Origin: an uncultured Eubacteriales bacterium | GTDB lineage: Bacteria; Bacillota; Clostridia; Christensenellales; Aristaeellaceae | DNA length: 55,692 bases | Assembly: GCA_900315585.1 (NCBI GenBank) | Contig: OMZP01000029.1 | Span: forward strand, 1 to 55,692 | Reading direction: 5' to 3' | In this document: positions 18,823-25,495 of the stretch, piece after piece | How the letters are laid out: each line of letters begins with the position of its first letter | Numbering within the stretch: position 1 is the stretch's first letter | Program-made: the position numbers and the translations under genes | The notes under the pieces: model-generated | Told to the model about the DNA's origin: nothing | What the model saw: only the letters and a program-made list of their open reading frames with translations | Databases searched by the model: none

Positions 18823-20052
18823 TCATCGCCGATCCTTGTCGATGAATTCCAGCGTGATGGTGGAAAGTGCAGCGAAAGCCAGGATGAATAGGCACAACCG
18901 GAGCCAGTATTCTGCAATGTTTATCCTTGTGTTGTCATAGGCGGCATTGTAGCTGGCATCCCGGATTTCGTTTTGCAGCATATCCTGTACCTTGTCCTCG
19001 CCAACCATGTCGATGATTTCACCGACGGTGGTATTGAAGGTGTAGCTCTGATCGCGGTACGCGGCGACATCTTCGCTGTCCGCCAGCAGGTCCACCACCT
19101 CGCCCAGGGTCACATCCCGGCCAAGCTCGACATCCGTGTACTGCGTCAGCAAATCCTCCGCGTTCGCCGGGTCCAGCAAACCCTTCACTTCGTCCAGAGT
19201 GAACACACGGGATACCTGCACAGAGCGAAGCTCTGCGACGGTGGCGTTGTCCGCGTCGCCCAGCAGGTCCAGCACCTGGCCCAAGGTAACTGTGGCGCTG
19301 AGTTCCTTGCTCCGCATCTTGTTGACCTGGTTCCACAGCGTTACCACAGGCTGCTCGTTATAGTTGCCCTGCGCCGTCATCACCTTCAAACCAGGGTTGG
19401 AGATGGTGAAGCTGGTCAGCGGCTCGCTCCAGGCAGGCAGGGTGAGCATACCGCCTGAGAACACCAGTTGGAAGATCAGCACGAAGGGCATGATCGTCAT
19501 GGCCGTAGTCGTGGTCTTGGCGATGCAGGAGATCCACAGCGACATCATGTCGCTGGCGTAGGTGATCAGGAACATGGAGATGCCGAAGTCCACGATCAAC
19601 CACGGGGTAAACAGCCCTTCCGCAGGATACTTGACACCCACGACCTTTGTGACGTACAGCGTCACGCCGGTCTGCAACAGGCACAGCAGCGCCTGATAGA
19701 TCATGTGAGAGCATATGTAGGAGGAGATGTGCATGCCGGAGCGATGTTCGCGCTTGATAACATCGCGTTCTCGGCAGATGACCTGAATAGAGTTGAAGCA
19801 GCCGTTCCAAATGCACACCATAACCATGGCGAACGCGCCCATCAGCGTACCTTCCATATTGATGAACAGGCGGTTGCGAATGACCATGCCCACCAGGCCC
19901 GCGATGATCGCCGCCATCGGCAGCACCTTCCAGTCGCTCTGGTAGACGAACATCCTCAGCATCTTGCCCAGGTATATCCAAACCTGCGCCCCGCGCCCGC
20001 GGTGGCGGATCGTCATATGGCGATCGGCGTGATTCACATTCATCTCAACCAT
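18823..20052 (-). CDS. Orphan ABC-2 type transporter permease with an internal repeat domain
   Basis: This 409-residue membrane protein resembles the permease part of ABCG-like exporters. About five hydrophobic segments (between residues 40 and 225) include ICRERDVIKREHRSGMH, the amphipathic motif before the second helix. Then comes an outside domain (about 240-375) with four similar motifs (TLGQVLDLLGDAD, TLDEVKGLLDPAN, TLGEVVDLLADSE, TVGEIIDMVGEDK), and a last helix near the C-terminus. GGAGGT lies five bases before the ATG at 20052. Such permeases need an ATPase, usually just upstream; here only a short possible remnant of one is present, so the transporter may be non-functional. Confidence 0.75.
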   Translation of the reverse strand: MVEMNVNHADRHMTIRHRGRGAQVWIYLGKMLRMFVYQSDWKVLPMAAIIAGLVGMVIRNRLFINMEGTLMGAFAMVMVCIWNGCFNSIQVICRERDVIKREHRSGMHISSYICSHMIYQALLCLLQTGVTLYVTKVVGVKYPAEGLFTPWLIVDFGISMFLITYASDMMSLWISCIAKTTTTAMTIMPFVLIFQLVFSGGMLTLPAWSEPLTSFTISNPGLKVMTAQGNYNEQPVVTLWNQVNKMRSKELSATVTLGQVLDLLGDADNATVAELRSVQVSRVFTLDEVKGLLDPANAEDLLTQYTDVELGRDVTLGEVVDLLADSEDVAAYRDQSYTFNTTVGEIIDMVGEDKVQDMLQNEIRDASYNAAYDNTRINIAEYWLRLCLFILAFAALSTITLEFIDKDRR

Positions 20053-20110
20053 GGTGCACCTCCGCGTATTTCAGCACAAATTCGTCGGCCAGGCCGTCGC
20101 CGCTGTATCC
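20045..20110 (-). pseudogene. Possible C-terminal remnant of the partner ABC ATPase
   Basis: An open frame ends 8 bases inside the permease gene (the ATGGTTGA overlap), exactly as a translationally coupled upstream gene would. Its last residues (DGLADEFVLKYAEVHHG) look like a protein end, but upstream of about 20110 the frame runs into palindromic, repeat-like DNA and has no ATPase motif. I infer that the ATPase gene was deleted or displaced. No similarity search was possible. Confidence 0.35.
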
Positions 20111-20118
20111 AGTAATTG

Positions 20119-20192
20119 GCCCTTTGAGCATGGTCTGCACAGGGGTCAGAATTGGCTCTTGTGGCGACCTATTCAAGGGCCATCTTTGGCCC
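20119..20192. repeat. GGCC palindromes at the broken end of the ABC operon
   Basis: GGGCCA-TCTT-TGGCCC (20177-20192) repeats the architecture seen at 1833-1848, and further TTGGCCC/GGCC pieces lie on both sides. They mark the junction where the ABC operon is interrupted. Confidence 0.4.
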
Positions 20193-20594
20193 ATTAATAG
20201 CCCATTTGAGTATTCCGCTCCAAAACGAGCACCGAGACCGGCCAAATTGAGTCCCACCGCTCAATCCCAGCGGAATCGCTGCTCAATTCGACCGGTTTTG
20301 GTACACTCGTGTGGCGATATACTCACTATTCGCATTATTACAATTCTATCATTTTTTTGCCACAATAAAATCATATTTCGGTATTGATCATGGCAGCTGA
20401 TCTGTGGTATGATCCGATCACATTAGATGGCTCTTGTTATTATCTTTTAGTTCATGTCGATCTAATCCAAATCCACTGATAAAAATGTAATAGACCCGGT
20501 TATGCTGATATCTCTGTGCCATGTGTTCAATAGTTATAGGATGGTCTATTCCATTTGCCTACATTGGAAAAACTGCTTTGAAAGGAGAACAAAA
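20193..20594. other. Intergenic region at the left edge of the low-GC element
   Basis: Base composition becomes AT-rich from about 20300. A possible promoter is TTGATC (20384-20389), 18 bases, TATGAT (20408-20413), directed towards the small acidic protein gene. Nothing else was recognised. No copy of the tmRNA 3' end, which would mark the far attachment site, was seen. Confidence 0.4.
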
Positions 20595-20939
20595 TTGGCA
20601 CACACGCGCAACGAAGTTGTTAGAGACGTTACTAAACTATATTTGAGTACTCTCGATCCATCTAACCCTCCAACCAAACAAGTCATACAGGAAGAATTAC
20701 TGCGTGAAGTTGAAAATGCCTACGACCTTGAAAACGCGGTCCGACCGAAGAACAAGCAATGGCGATATCTGCAGGAGCTTCTTCCAACCCAAATCGCGGA
20801 AATCCTGTTGAGACTCCACCCCATTATCAATATTGCCTGCATGGGGCTTGAAGGGAACGCTGAATACGACCTGCTTGCAATATACCGCGGCATTCTTCGC
20901 AGAAATGCTTCCTCTAACGATGACGAAGAAGAGGAATAA
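20595..20939 (+). CDS. Small hypothetical protein with an acidic tail
   Basis: I do not recognise this 114-residue protein. AAAGGAG lies eight bases before a TTG at 20595, which I take as the start; the frame extends upstream to an ATG at 20502 without a ribosome binding site. It is mostly helical in appearance (VIQEELLREVENAYDLENA, then QIAEILLRLHPIINIA) and ends in an Asp/Glu-rich tail (DDEEEEE). It has no signal peptide or membrane segment. It is the first gene of the lower-GC mobile element and precedes the pseudoknot array, so it may act with that array or with the methylase genes, but there is no direct evidence. Confidence 0.6.
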   Translation: MAHTRNEVVRDVTKLYLSTLDPSNPPTKQVIQEELLREVENAYDLENAVRPKNKQWRYLQELLPTQIAEILLRLHPIINIACMGLEGNAEYDLLAIYRGILRRNASSNDDEEEE

Positions 20940-21145
20940 TACCTTTCTGAGCTTTCGCAATATCTCAGCAGAATCCGTTGTTGTCACAATTTCTTCACAC
21001 TTTTACGAAGATAACGACACAAGTCTGTATTACAATAGCAATGTCGAATTCAAGTCGGGTTGAATTGGGTTGTGATCCTGTATCAGTTCATTTGTTGTTT
21101 CACAGGATTTGATTAATTGAATAGGTCTCCCTTTTGTGAGGAAGC

Positions 21146-21209
21146 ATTGGCCTTGTTCGTATGAGGTTGTTGTAGCCAATATCCTATGGTTATTTGGCGC
21201 AGCAACCTC
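21146..21209 (+). ncRNA. Candidate pseudoknot RNA element, copy 1
   Basis: Stem 1, ATTGGC (21146-21151), can pair with GCCAAT (21175-21180). Stem 2, GAGGTTGTTG (21163-21172), can pair with CAGCAACCTC (21200-21209, one G-U). The order is stem 1, stem 2, stem 1', stem 2', which is the H-type pseudoknot order. A T-run follows, as in a terminator. Confidence 0.55.
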
Positions 21210-21290
21210 TTTTTTGTTGTTGATCGGTGCTACCCAAAAACGACCAGACCGCCGCCTGAATTATGGTTATCAACTGAATATCAAAGTGAC

Positions 21291-21345
21291 ATTGGCCTGT
21301 ATTTGAGGTTCGTTTTGCCAACGTTGTTGTGGGAGAGCGAACCTC
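21291..21345 (+). ncRNA. Candidate pseudoknot RNA element, copy 2
   Basis: TTGGC (21292-21296) can pair with GCCAA (21317-21321), and GAGGTTCG (21305-21312) with CGAACCTC (21338-21345). Stem 2 differs in sequence from copy 1 on both sides and still pairs. It begins 145 bases after copy 1 and is followed by TTTT. Confidence 0.55.
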
Positions 21346-21440
21346 TTTTGTTCTTGCATGTGTATGTGCTTGTCCGGTTTTCCGGTCGTCGCACGTGGTT
21401 TTTCTCATTGTTACTGCCAATCTCATAGTCAGCCAGGAAT

Positions 21441-21506
21441 ATTGGCCTTGTTTTTAGCGAGGTTTGTTGTTACGCCAATCATTCTCGACGCAACAACAAA
21501 CCTCGC
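21441..21506 (+). ncRNA. Candidate pseudoknot RNA element, copy 3, in the dam leader
   Basis: ATTGGC (21441-21446) can pair with GCCAAT (21474-21479), and a perfect 15-bp stem 2 forms between 21457-21471 (GCGAGGTTTGTTGTT) and 21492-21506. It begins 150 bases after copy 2 and ends only about 16 bases before the dam ribosome binding site, so it would lie in the dam mRNA leader. Confidence 0.55.
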
Positions 21507-21536
21507 ATTTTATATCTCATCAAAGGAGCAACTCAA

Positions 21537-22478
21537 ATGTCCGTTATAAAATGGCCGGGCGGCAAAACGCAACTCCTGCCCGCAATTCGCCCACTAATAC
21601 CCAATCATATCAAGACATACTGCGAACCATTCGTCGGCGGTGGCGCTGTGTTGCTCGATCTGGCACCTACGCATGCGATCATCAACGATGCTAATCCCGA
21701 GTTGATCAATCTGTATCGCGTAGTCCGCGATAACCCTGATGATCTCGTCGCTGCCTTGTTACAGCATGTTAACACCGCAGAGCACTTTTACGCGATCCGC
21801 AGCCTGGACCGTGATCCAGAGGCATGGGCTGCGCTATCAGACATCGATCGTGCCGCACGCTATCTGTTTTTGAACAAGACATGCTTCAACGGCTTGATGA
21901 GGGTAAACCGTCATGGACAGATCAATTCGTCGTTTGGCCGGTACTCTAAGCCTTGCATTTGCCCAAAAGATAGTATCCTTGAACTTCATGACTTTCTGTT
22001 CAACAGTGATATCGATATTTTGTGCGGCGACTACACTGCCGCCCTCGACAGGCTGGATTCTGGCGACTTCGTTTATCTGGATCCCCCATATGCGCCTGTT
22101 TCCAAGACTGCCAACTATACATCCTACACCTCCAGCGGCTTTGGGATCGACGAGCAGATTCGACTCGCCAATGCCTGCCGCGACCTTGACCGGCGTGGTG
22201 TCAAATGGCTGGTGTCCAATAGTTCGGTCCCGTTGATCCATGATTTGTATTCAAACTTCATCATAGATGTTGTTCCCGCCAAGCGTTCCATTAACTGCAA
22301 GGGCGGAAAGCGTGGTCCTGTCGACGAGGTCTTGATCCGAAACTACTCGATTCCAAATTCTCTCTCGATTAACAAAAAGGATAGCAGCGTTGAGGCTCAT
22401 GAATCAGCTAGCATCAAGCTATCATCGCTACAAATATATAGCAAATACACTATTGGAGGGTTTTCAAATGACAGATAA
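21537..22478 (+). CDS. Dam-type (D12 class) DNA adenine-N6 methyltransferase
   Basis: This enzyme transfers a methyl group from S-adenosylmethionine to adenine in DNA. Motif X and motif I are near the N-terminus (IKWPGGKTQLLPAI; CEPFVGGGAVLLDL, residues about 29-42), the FNGLMRVN region follows, and catalytic motif IV is DPPYAP at about residue 183, followed by YTSSGFGIDEQIRLA. The 313-residue length fits solitary Dam enzymes, which usually recognise GATC; the target here is inferred. AAAGGAG lies eight bases before the start. No restriction endonuclease is nearby. Its end overlaps the next gene by 11 bases, so the two are coupled. Confidence 0.9.
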   Translation: MSVIKWPGGKTQLLPAIRPLIPNHIKTYCEPFVGGGAVLLDLAPTHAIINDANPELINLYRVVRDNPDDLVAALLQHVNTAEHFYAIRSLDRDPEAWAALSDIDRAARYLFLNKTCFNGLMRVNRHGQINSSFGRYSKPCICPKDSILELHDFLFNSDIDILCGDYTAALDRLDSGDFVYLDPPYAPVSKTANYTSYTSSGFGIDEQIRLANACRDLDRRGVKWLVSNSSVPLIHDLYSNFIIDVVPAKRSINCKGGKRGPVDEVLIRNYSIPNSLSINKKDSSVEAHESASIKLSSLQIYSKYTIGGFSNDR

Positions 22479-23022
22479 ACAATTGAACATCAGGCTTCCC
22501 GAAGATCTGAAAGCCAAATTCGATGAGCTCGCCAAGAGCTCGGGTCTGAAACAGGGCGAACTCTTTGCCATGTTGCTGGACCTCGCTGATAAAGATGCGC
22601 TGAAGGCTCTGGTCCCGGATGCCGCCACCGATATCGATGCGTTCGACGCCCATGTACATGCGCTGCAGGATGCGTATGTGGCAGCCATAATGCGTGCAAA
22701 AGACGCCTATACGATCGCTTCAGACAAAGTTCGCAGCGAGCTGAATGCGTTTGCTGCGCTCACGCAGCAAAATCAGCAGATGCAAGTCGAAAACCGCACA
22801 TTAAGCCAAAACCTTGAAGATGCCAAAAATGAAATTGCACGCTTAAAGTTCGATCTGTCCAGAGCGCAGATGGCTTCCAACGATACCACAACTCTGAAGC
22901 AGCAGATCGTTAACCTGCGTGAACAGATTGTCACGCTCCGCGAAGAACATGCCGCCGAATTGGAAAAGGTTCGCGCGGAAGGCTTCGCACAATTGCTGGA
23001 AGTGCTGAAAACCCGCCAATAG
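22468..23022 (+). CDS. Ribbon-helix-helix / coiled-coil protein
   Basis: This 184-residue protein begins with a pattern typical of ribbon-helix-helix DNA-binding domains (QLNIRLPEDLKAKFDELAK, with GELFAMLLDLAD as the second helix, residues about 4-45). A long helical region with heptad-like spacing (about 60-180; QNQQMQVENRTLSQNLEDAK, LKQQIVNLREQIVTLREEHA) is probably a coiled coil. The layout recalls KfrA-like or partition accessory proteins, but the family is not certain. TTGGAGGG lies seven bases before the ATG at 22468. It overlaps the methylase gene, and a strong hairpin terminator follows. Confidence 0.75.
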   Translation: MTDKQLNIRLPEDLKAKFDELAKSSGLKQGELFAMLLDLADKDALKALVPDAATDIDAFDAHVHALQDAYVAAIMRAKDAYTIASDKVRSELNAFAALTQQNQQMQVENRTLSQNLEDAKNEIARLKFDLSRAQMASNDTTTLKQQIVNLREQIVTLREEHAAELEKVRAEGFAQLLEVLKTRQ

Positions 23023-23053
23023 GAGGTAATGTGCGAGACTACAAAACTAAAAA

Positions 23054-23095
23054 CTACTGGTTCTCCTGTTCGTATCAGGAGAACCAGTAGCTCTT
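23054..23095. terminator. Bidirectional terminator between the dam operon and the integrase
   Basis: CTACTGGTTCTCCTG (23054-23068) pairs perfectly with CAGGAGAACCAGTAG (23076-23090) over 15 bp with a 7-base loop, and is followed by CTCTTTT. It serves two convergent genes. Confidence 0.85.
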
Positions 23096-24244
23096 TTACT
23101 GTACCGCTTTCTTTTCTTCCGTCTTCATAATGGCTTCTGTTACTCGATCGATCGTCTTCTTGTGCGTTTCGTCGAACAGATGGGTATAAATGCCGCTTGT
23201 TATCGCCACTGAGCTATGTCCAAGCACTCTACTGATGTTATAGATTGGGATGCCCATTTCATTGGCAATGGAGGCAAAGGTATGTCTTAACTCATGTAAG
23301 ACGATCTTTTTCATTCCATTCTCATTGAGAAACTTGGCAAACAATTCTGATATATAGTTTGGGCGGTAGGGCTTCCCATTCGGCCAGCACAGGACATAGC
23401 CCGCATTCATATATTCATCCTGTAGCAGTTCTCTGTTCTTATCCTGCTGATCCTTCAACGACATTAGAAGGTCACGAACGTCTTCGTTAAGTGCCTCTTT
23501 CCTATAGGAGTTTTCGGTCTTCGTTTCATCGATGAGTACTCGACTACCTGCCATCGTCATCGACAATTTGACCGTGAAATAGTCCTTGTCAAAGTCGATT
23601 GCATCCCACTTCAGACCACAGATTTCCTCGCGCCGCAAACCATAGTATCCCGCAAGTTTGACGACAATCTCAAGTCGGTCGCCTTTGATCTTCTGAAAAA
23701 GCTCATTCAATTCTTCTACCGAATAGATCGAGTGTTCAACCTGGGTTTTCTTGGCGTTTGTAACGATCCCTAAAGGATTTTTTCGTATTTTCCCTTCCAA
23801 GACGGCATCACTCAGAATCTTGTTTAGTAACTCATGATGCTTTCGAACTGTGTTGGGCGACAGCGGTCTATCTCCCACCATCTTATCTCTCTGATAATCC
23901 CGTATATCGGCAGCAGACAGTTTCTGCAGCTTGATCTTTCCCAAGTTAGGCACAAGGTGATTCTGGATGATGTTCATATACCCATAAAACGTAGTATCCC
24001 GTACTCGTGGTCTACAGATGTTTTCTATCCAGTAGAGCATCCATTCTTCCAGACTATCCTGAGCAGGCTTAACAGCTTCGTCGTTAGCCTTATCAGCTTC
24101 AAACTGTTTAAGTGCTCGTGTTGCGTCTTTCTTGTTTTCGAAGGTCTTGGTGGTCTTCTCCCCATTTCCATAGTGGAAAGTCACATAGTATTTCTTCCTT
24201 ACGTCATCATAGGCAATATTCTTCGCCACTTTCGTTCTCGCCAT
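23096..24244 (-). CDS. Phage-type tyrosine site-specific integrase
   Basis: This 382-residue integrase has an N-terminal arm-binding domain (residues about 1-60, YVTFHYGNGEKTTKTFENK), a core-binding SAM-like domain (about 70-165), and a catalytic domain with the R-H-R-H-Y residues visible as GLRREEICGL, HELRHTFAS, LGHSSVAITSGIYTH. It cuts and joins DNA at attachment sites. The ATG at 24244 has AAGGAGGT about eight bases upstream; the frame's earlier start is not supported. It lies beside the 3' end of ssrA, a classic integration target, pointing away from the tmRNA. Three direct repeats before its start may be its arm-type sites. Confidence 0.92.
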   Translation of the reverse strand: MARTKVAKNIAYDDVRKKYYVTFHYGNGEKTTKTFENKKDATRALKQFEADKANDEAVKPAQDSLEEWMLYWIENICRPRVRDTTFYGYMNIIQNHLVPNLGKIKLQKLSAADIRDYQRDKMVGDRPLSPNTVRKHHELLNKILSDAVLEGKIRKNPLGIVTNAKKTQVEHSIYSVEELNELFQKIKGDRLEIVVKLAGYYGLRREEICGLKWDAIDFDKDYFTVKLSMTMAGSRVLIDETKTENSYRKEALNEDVRDLLMSLKDQQDKNRELLQDEYMNAGYVLCWPNGKPYRPNYISELFAKFLNENGMKKIVLHELRHTFASIANEMGIPIYNISRVLGHSSVAITSGIYTHLFDETHKKTIDRVTEAIMKTEEKKAVQ

Positions 24245-24268
24245 GTCAGTAACCTCCTTCCAGATAAA

Positions 24269-24332
24269 TTTTTCTACCAACTGATTATATTATATCACAA
24301 ACAGAAGATTTTTTCTACCATTTTTTCTACCA
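24269..24332. repeat. Three direct repeats before the integrase gene, possible arm-type sites
   Basis: TTTTTCTACCA occurs at 24269-24279, 24309-24320 and 24321-24332 (the last two with six Ts and directly tandem). They lie between the integrase start and the tmRNA 3' end, where Int or Xis binding sites are expected. Confidence 0.6.
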
Positions 24333-24396
24333 ATTCAAAATACAGTGATTGTTTGGCTTATTGTACCACAATATATAGTGTATATATCATAGAAAA

Positions 24397-24422
24397 ACCA
24401 CCATATCTTGTGATATGGTGGT
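24397..24422 (-). terminator. Intrinsic terminator of ssrA
   Basis: On the minus strand an 11-bp perfect stem, ACCACCATATC/GATATGGTGGT with a 4-base loop, is followed by TTTTTCT. It lies nine bases beyond the encoded CCA end of the tmRNA. Confidence 0.8.
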
Positions 24423-24430
24423 CAAGGAAG

Positions 24431-24780
24431 TGGTGGAGCCGAGGGGGGTCGAACCCCTGTCCGAAGACCAGAAGACCAGAGCATCTCCGAGCGCAGTCTG
24501 TGTTTTGACATTCCCTCCGCCAGGCTCCCGCAGACAGGATCCAGGCATCAGTAGCTTCATAAAGTCCCGCCGCCCGCAAAGCTTAAGGCGGCTGGTTCCC
24601 TGCTATTATGACGTCGATGGCCTGCGCGGCAGGACGCTCAGGGTCGACGATCGCCGATTAAGCGGCGAAAGCTACGTTATCGTAGTTGTCAGTTCATTTA
24701 AGTTCCCGTTTTTAGGCGGTTCAGGGCCGCCGCTCGCTTCTCTGTCCCTCCGCATCCCCGTCGAAACCAAATACGGCCCC
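24431..24780 (-). ncRNA. ssrA: tmRNA (transfer-messenger RNA)
   Basis: This RNA rescues stalled ribosomes together with SmpB. The 5' end (GGGGCCG, at 24780) pairs with the 3' end (CGGCTCC, before ACCA at 24431) as a seven-base acceptor stem. The 5' part has the conserved GGTTTCGACGGGGAT and the 3' part has a T-arm with GGGTTCGACCCCCC. The tag frame ends with TAA at 24660-24658; read backwards it gives DNYDNVAFAA, possibly preceded by Thr (codon ACT). smpB lies just upstream on the same strand. The 3' end is the likely insertion site of the neighbouring integrase element and is intact. Confidence 0.93.
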
Positions 24781-24797
24781 ATGGAGAACTGACGGAA

Positions 24798-25259
24798 TTA
24801 CCCTCGCGCCCGCATGGAACGCTCGATGTCGCGCTGGGCGTCGCGCTTGGCCATGTCGTCGCGCTTGTCATAGAGCTTCTTGCCCTTGCACAGCGCCAGC
24901 TCCAGCTTCATGCGTCCGTCCTTCAGATAGACGCTCAGCGGGATCAGCGCCAGACCCTGCTGCATCACGCTCTGGTGGCACTTGCGGATCTCGCTCTTGT
25001 GCATCAGCAGGCGCTTGGGCCGCAGGGGGTCGGTGTTGAAGTAGCTGCCTTTTTCGTAGGGGCTGATGTGCATGCCGTAGACCAGCATCTCGCCGTTTTT
25101 CACGGCGGCGTAGCAATCCTTCAGGTTGCACTTGCCCAGGCGGATGCTCTTCACCTCGGTGCCCTTGAGCTCGATGCCCGCCTCCCAGGTTTCCAGGACG
25201 AAGTAGTCATGCCGGGCGCGGCGGTTTTGCGCGACGACCTTGACGCCCTTTTGCGGCAT
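24798..25259 (-). CDS. smpB: SmpB, tmRNA-binding protein
   Basis: This 153-residue protein binds tmRNA and places it in the A site of stalled ribosomes. The family motifs are clear: [51 protein letters not shown], and the C-terminal basic tail [24 protein letters not shown] chose the ATG at 25259 ([12 protein letters not shown]) because a GGGGAGAGG site lies upstream; the open frame extends further without support. It is followed 17 bases later by ssrA, its RNA partner. A TTTACA-17-TATACT promoter lies upstream. Confidence 0.95.
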   Translation of the reverse strand: MPQKGVKVVAQNRRARHDYFVLETWEAGIELKGTEVKSIRLGKCNLKDCYAAVKNGEMLVYGMHISPYEKGSYFNTDPLRPKRLLMHKSEIRKCHQSVMQQGLALIPLSVYLKDGRMKLELALCKGKKLYDKRDDMAKRDAQRDIERSMRARG

Positions 25260-25295
25260 GGCGTTCCTCTCCCCTTTCTCCCGGTTGGTTGCTCT

Positions 25296-25324
25296 AGTAT
25301 ACCACGATCGCCGGGTTTTGTAAA
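25296..25324 (-). promoter_or_regulatory. Predicted smpB promoter
   Basis: On the minus strand, TTTACA (25324-25319), 17 bases, TATACT (25301-25296), about 37 bases before the smpB start. Confidence 0.65.
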
Positions 25325-25392
25325 CCATTCGGAGGGGGTTTTTCCTGAGACATTTCCCTTATGGCCAAACTTAATTAACCCATGAATAACAC

Positions 25393-25422
25393 TTGGCATT
25401 ATGTCCTGTGATATGATAATAA
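25393..25422 (+). promoter_or_regulatory. Possible promoter of the phosphodiester-glycosidase-like gene
   Basis: TTGGCA (25393-25398), 18 bases, TAATAA (25417-25422), about 75 bases before the start codon. The match is moderate. Confidence 0.4.
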
Positions 25423-25495
25423 TATTAGGTTATCTACGTATTTACTGTCAATTCACGAGCTTCAGGGCTCGAACCCACCCGCGAGGAAATGAAAG

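Noticed and set aside
21064..21115. A possible fourth pseudoknot copy (ATTGGG, then ATCCTGT/ACAGGAT)
   Set aside because: The ATCCTGT/ACAGGAT stem is present but there is no partner for the first block and the spacing does not fit the period of about 147 bases, so I did not count it as a copy.
21146..21506. Type III toxin-antitoxin (ToxIN-like) RNA or retron
   Set aside because: Pseudoknot repeats recall ToxI, but there is no ToxN-like endoribonuclease and no reverse transcriptase nearby, and the copies are about 147 bases apart instead of short direct repeats.
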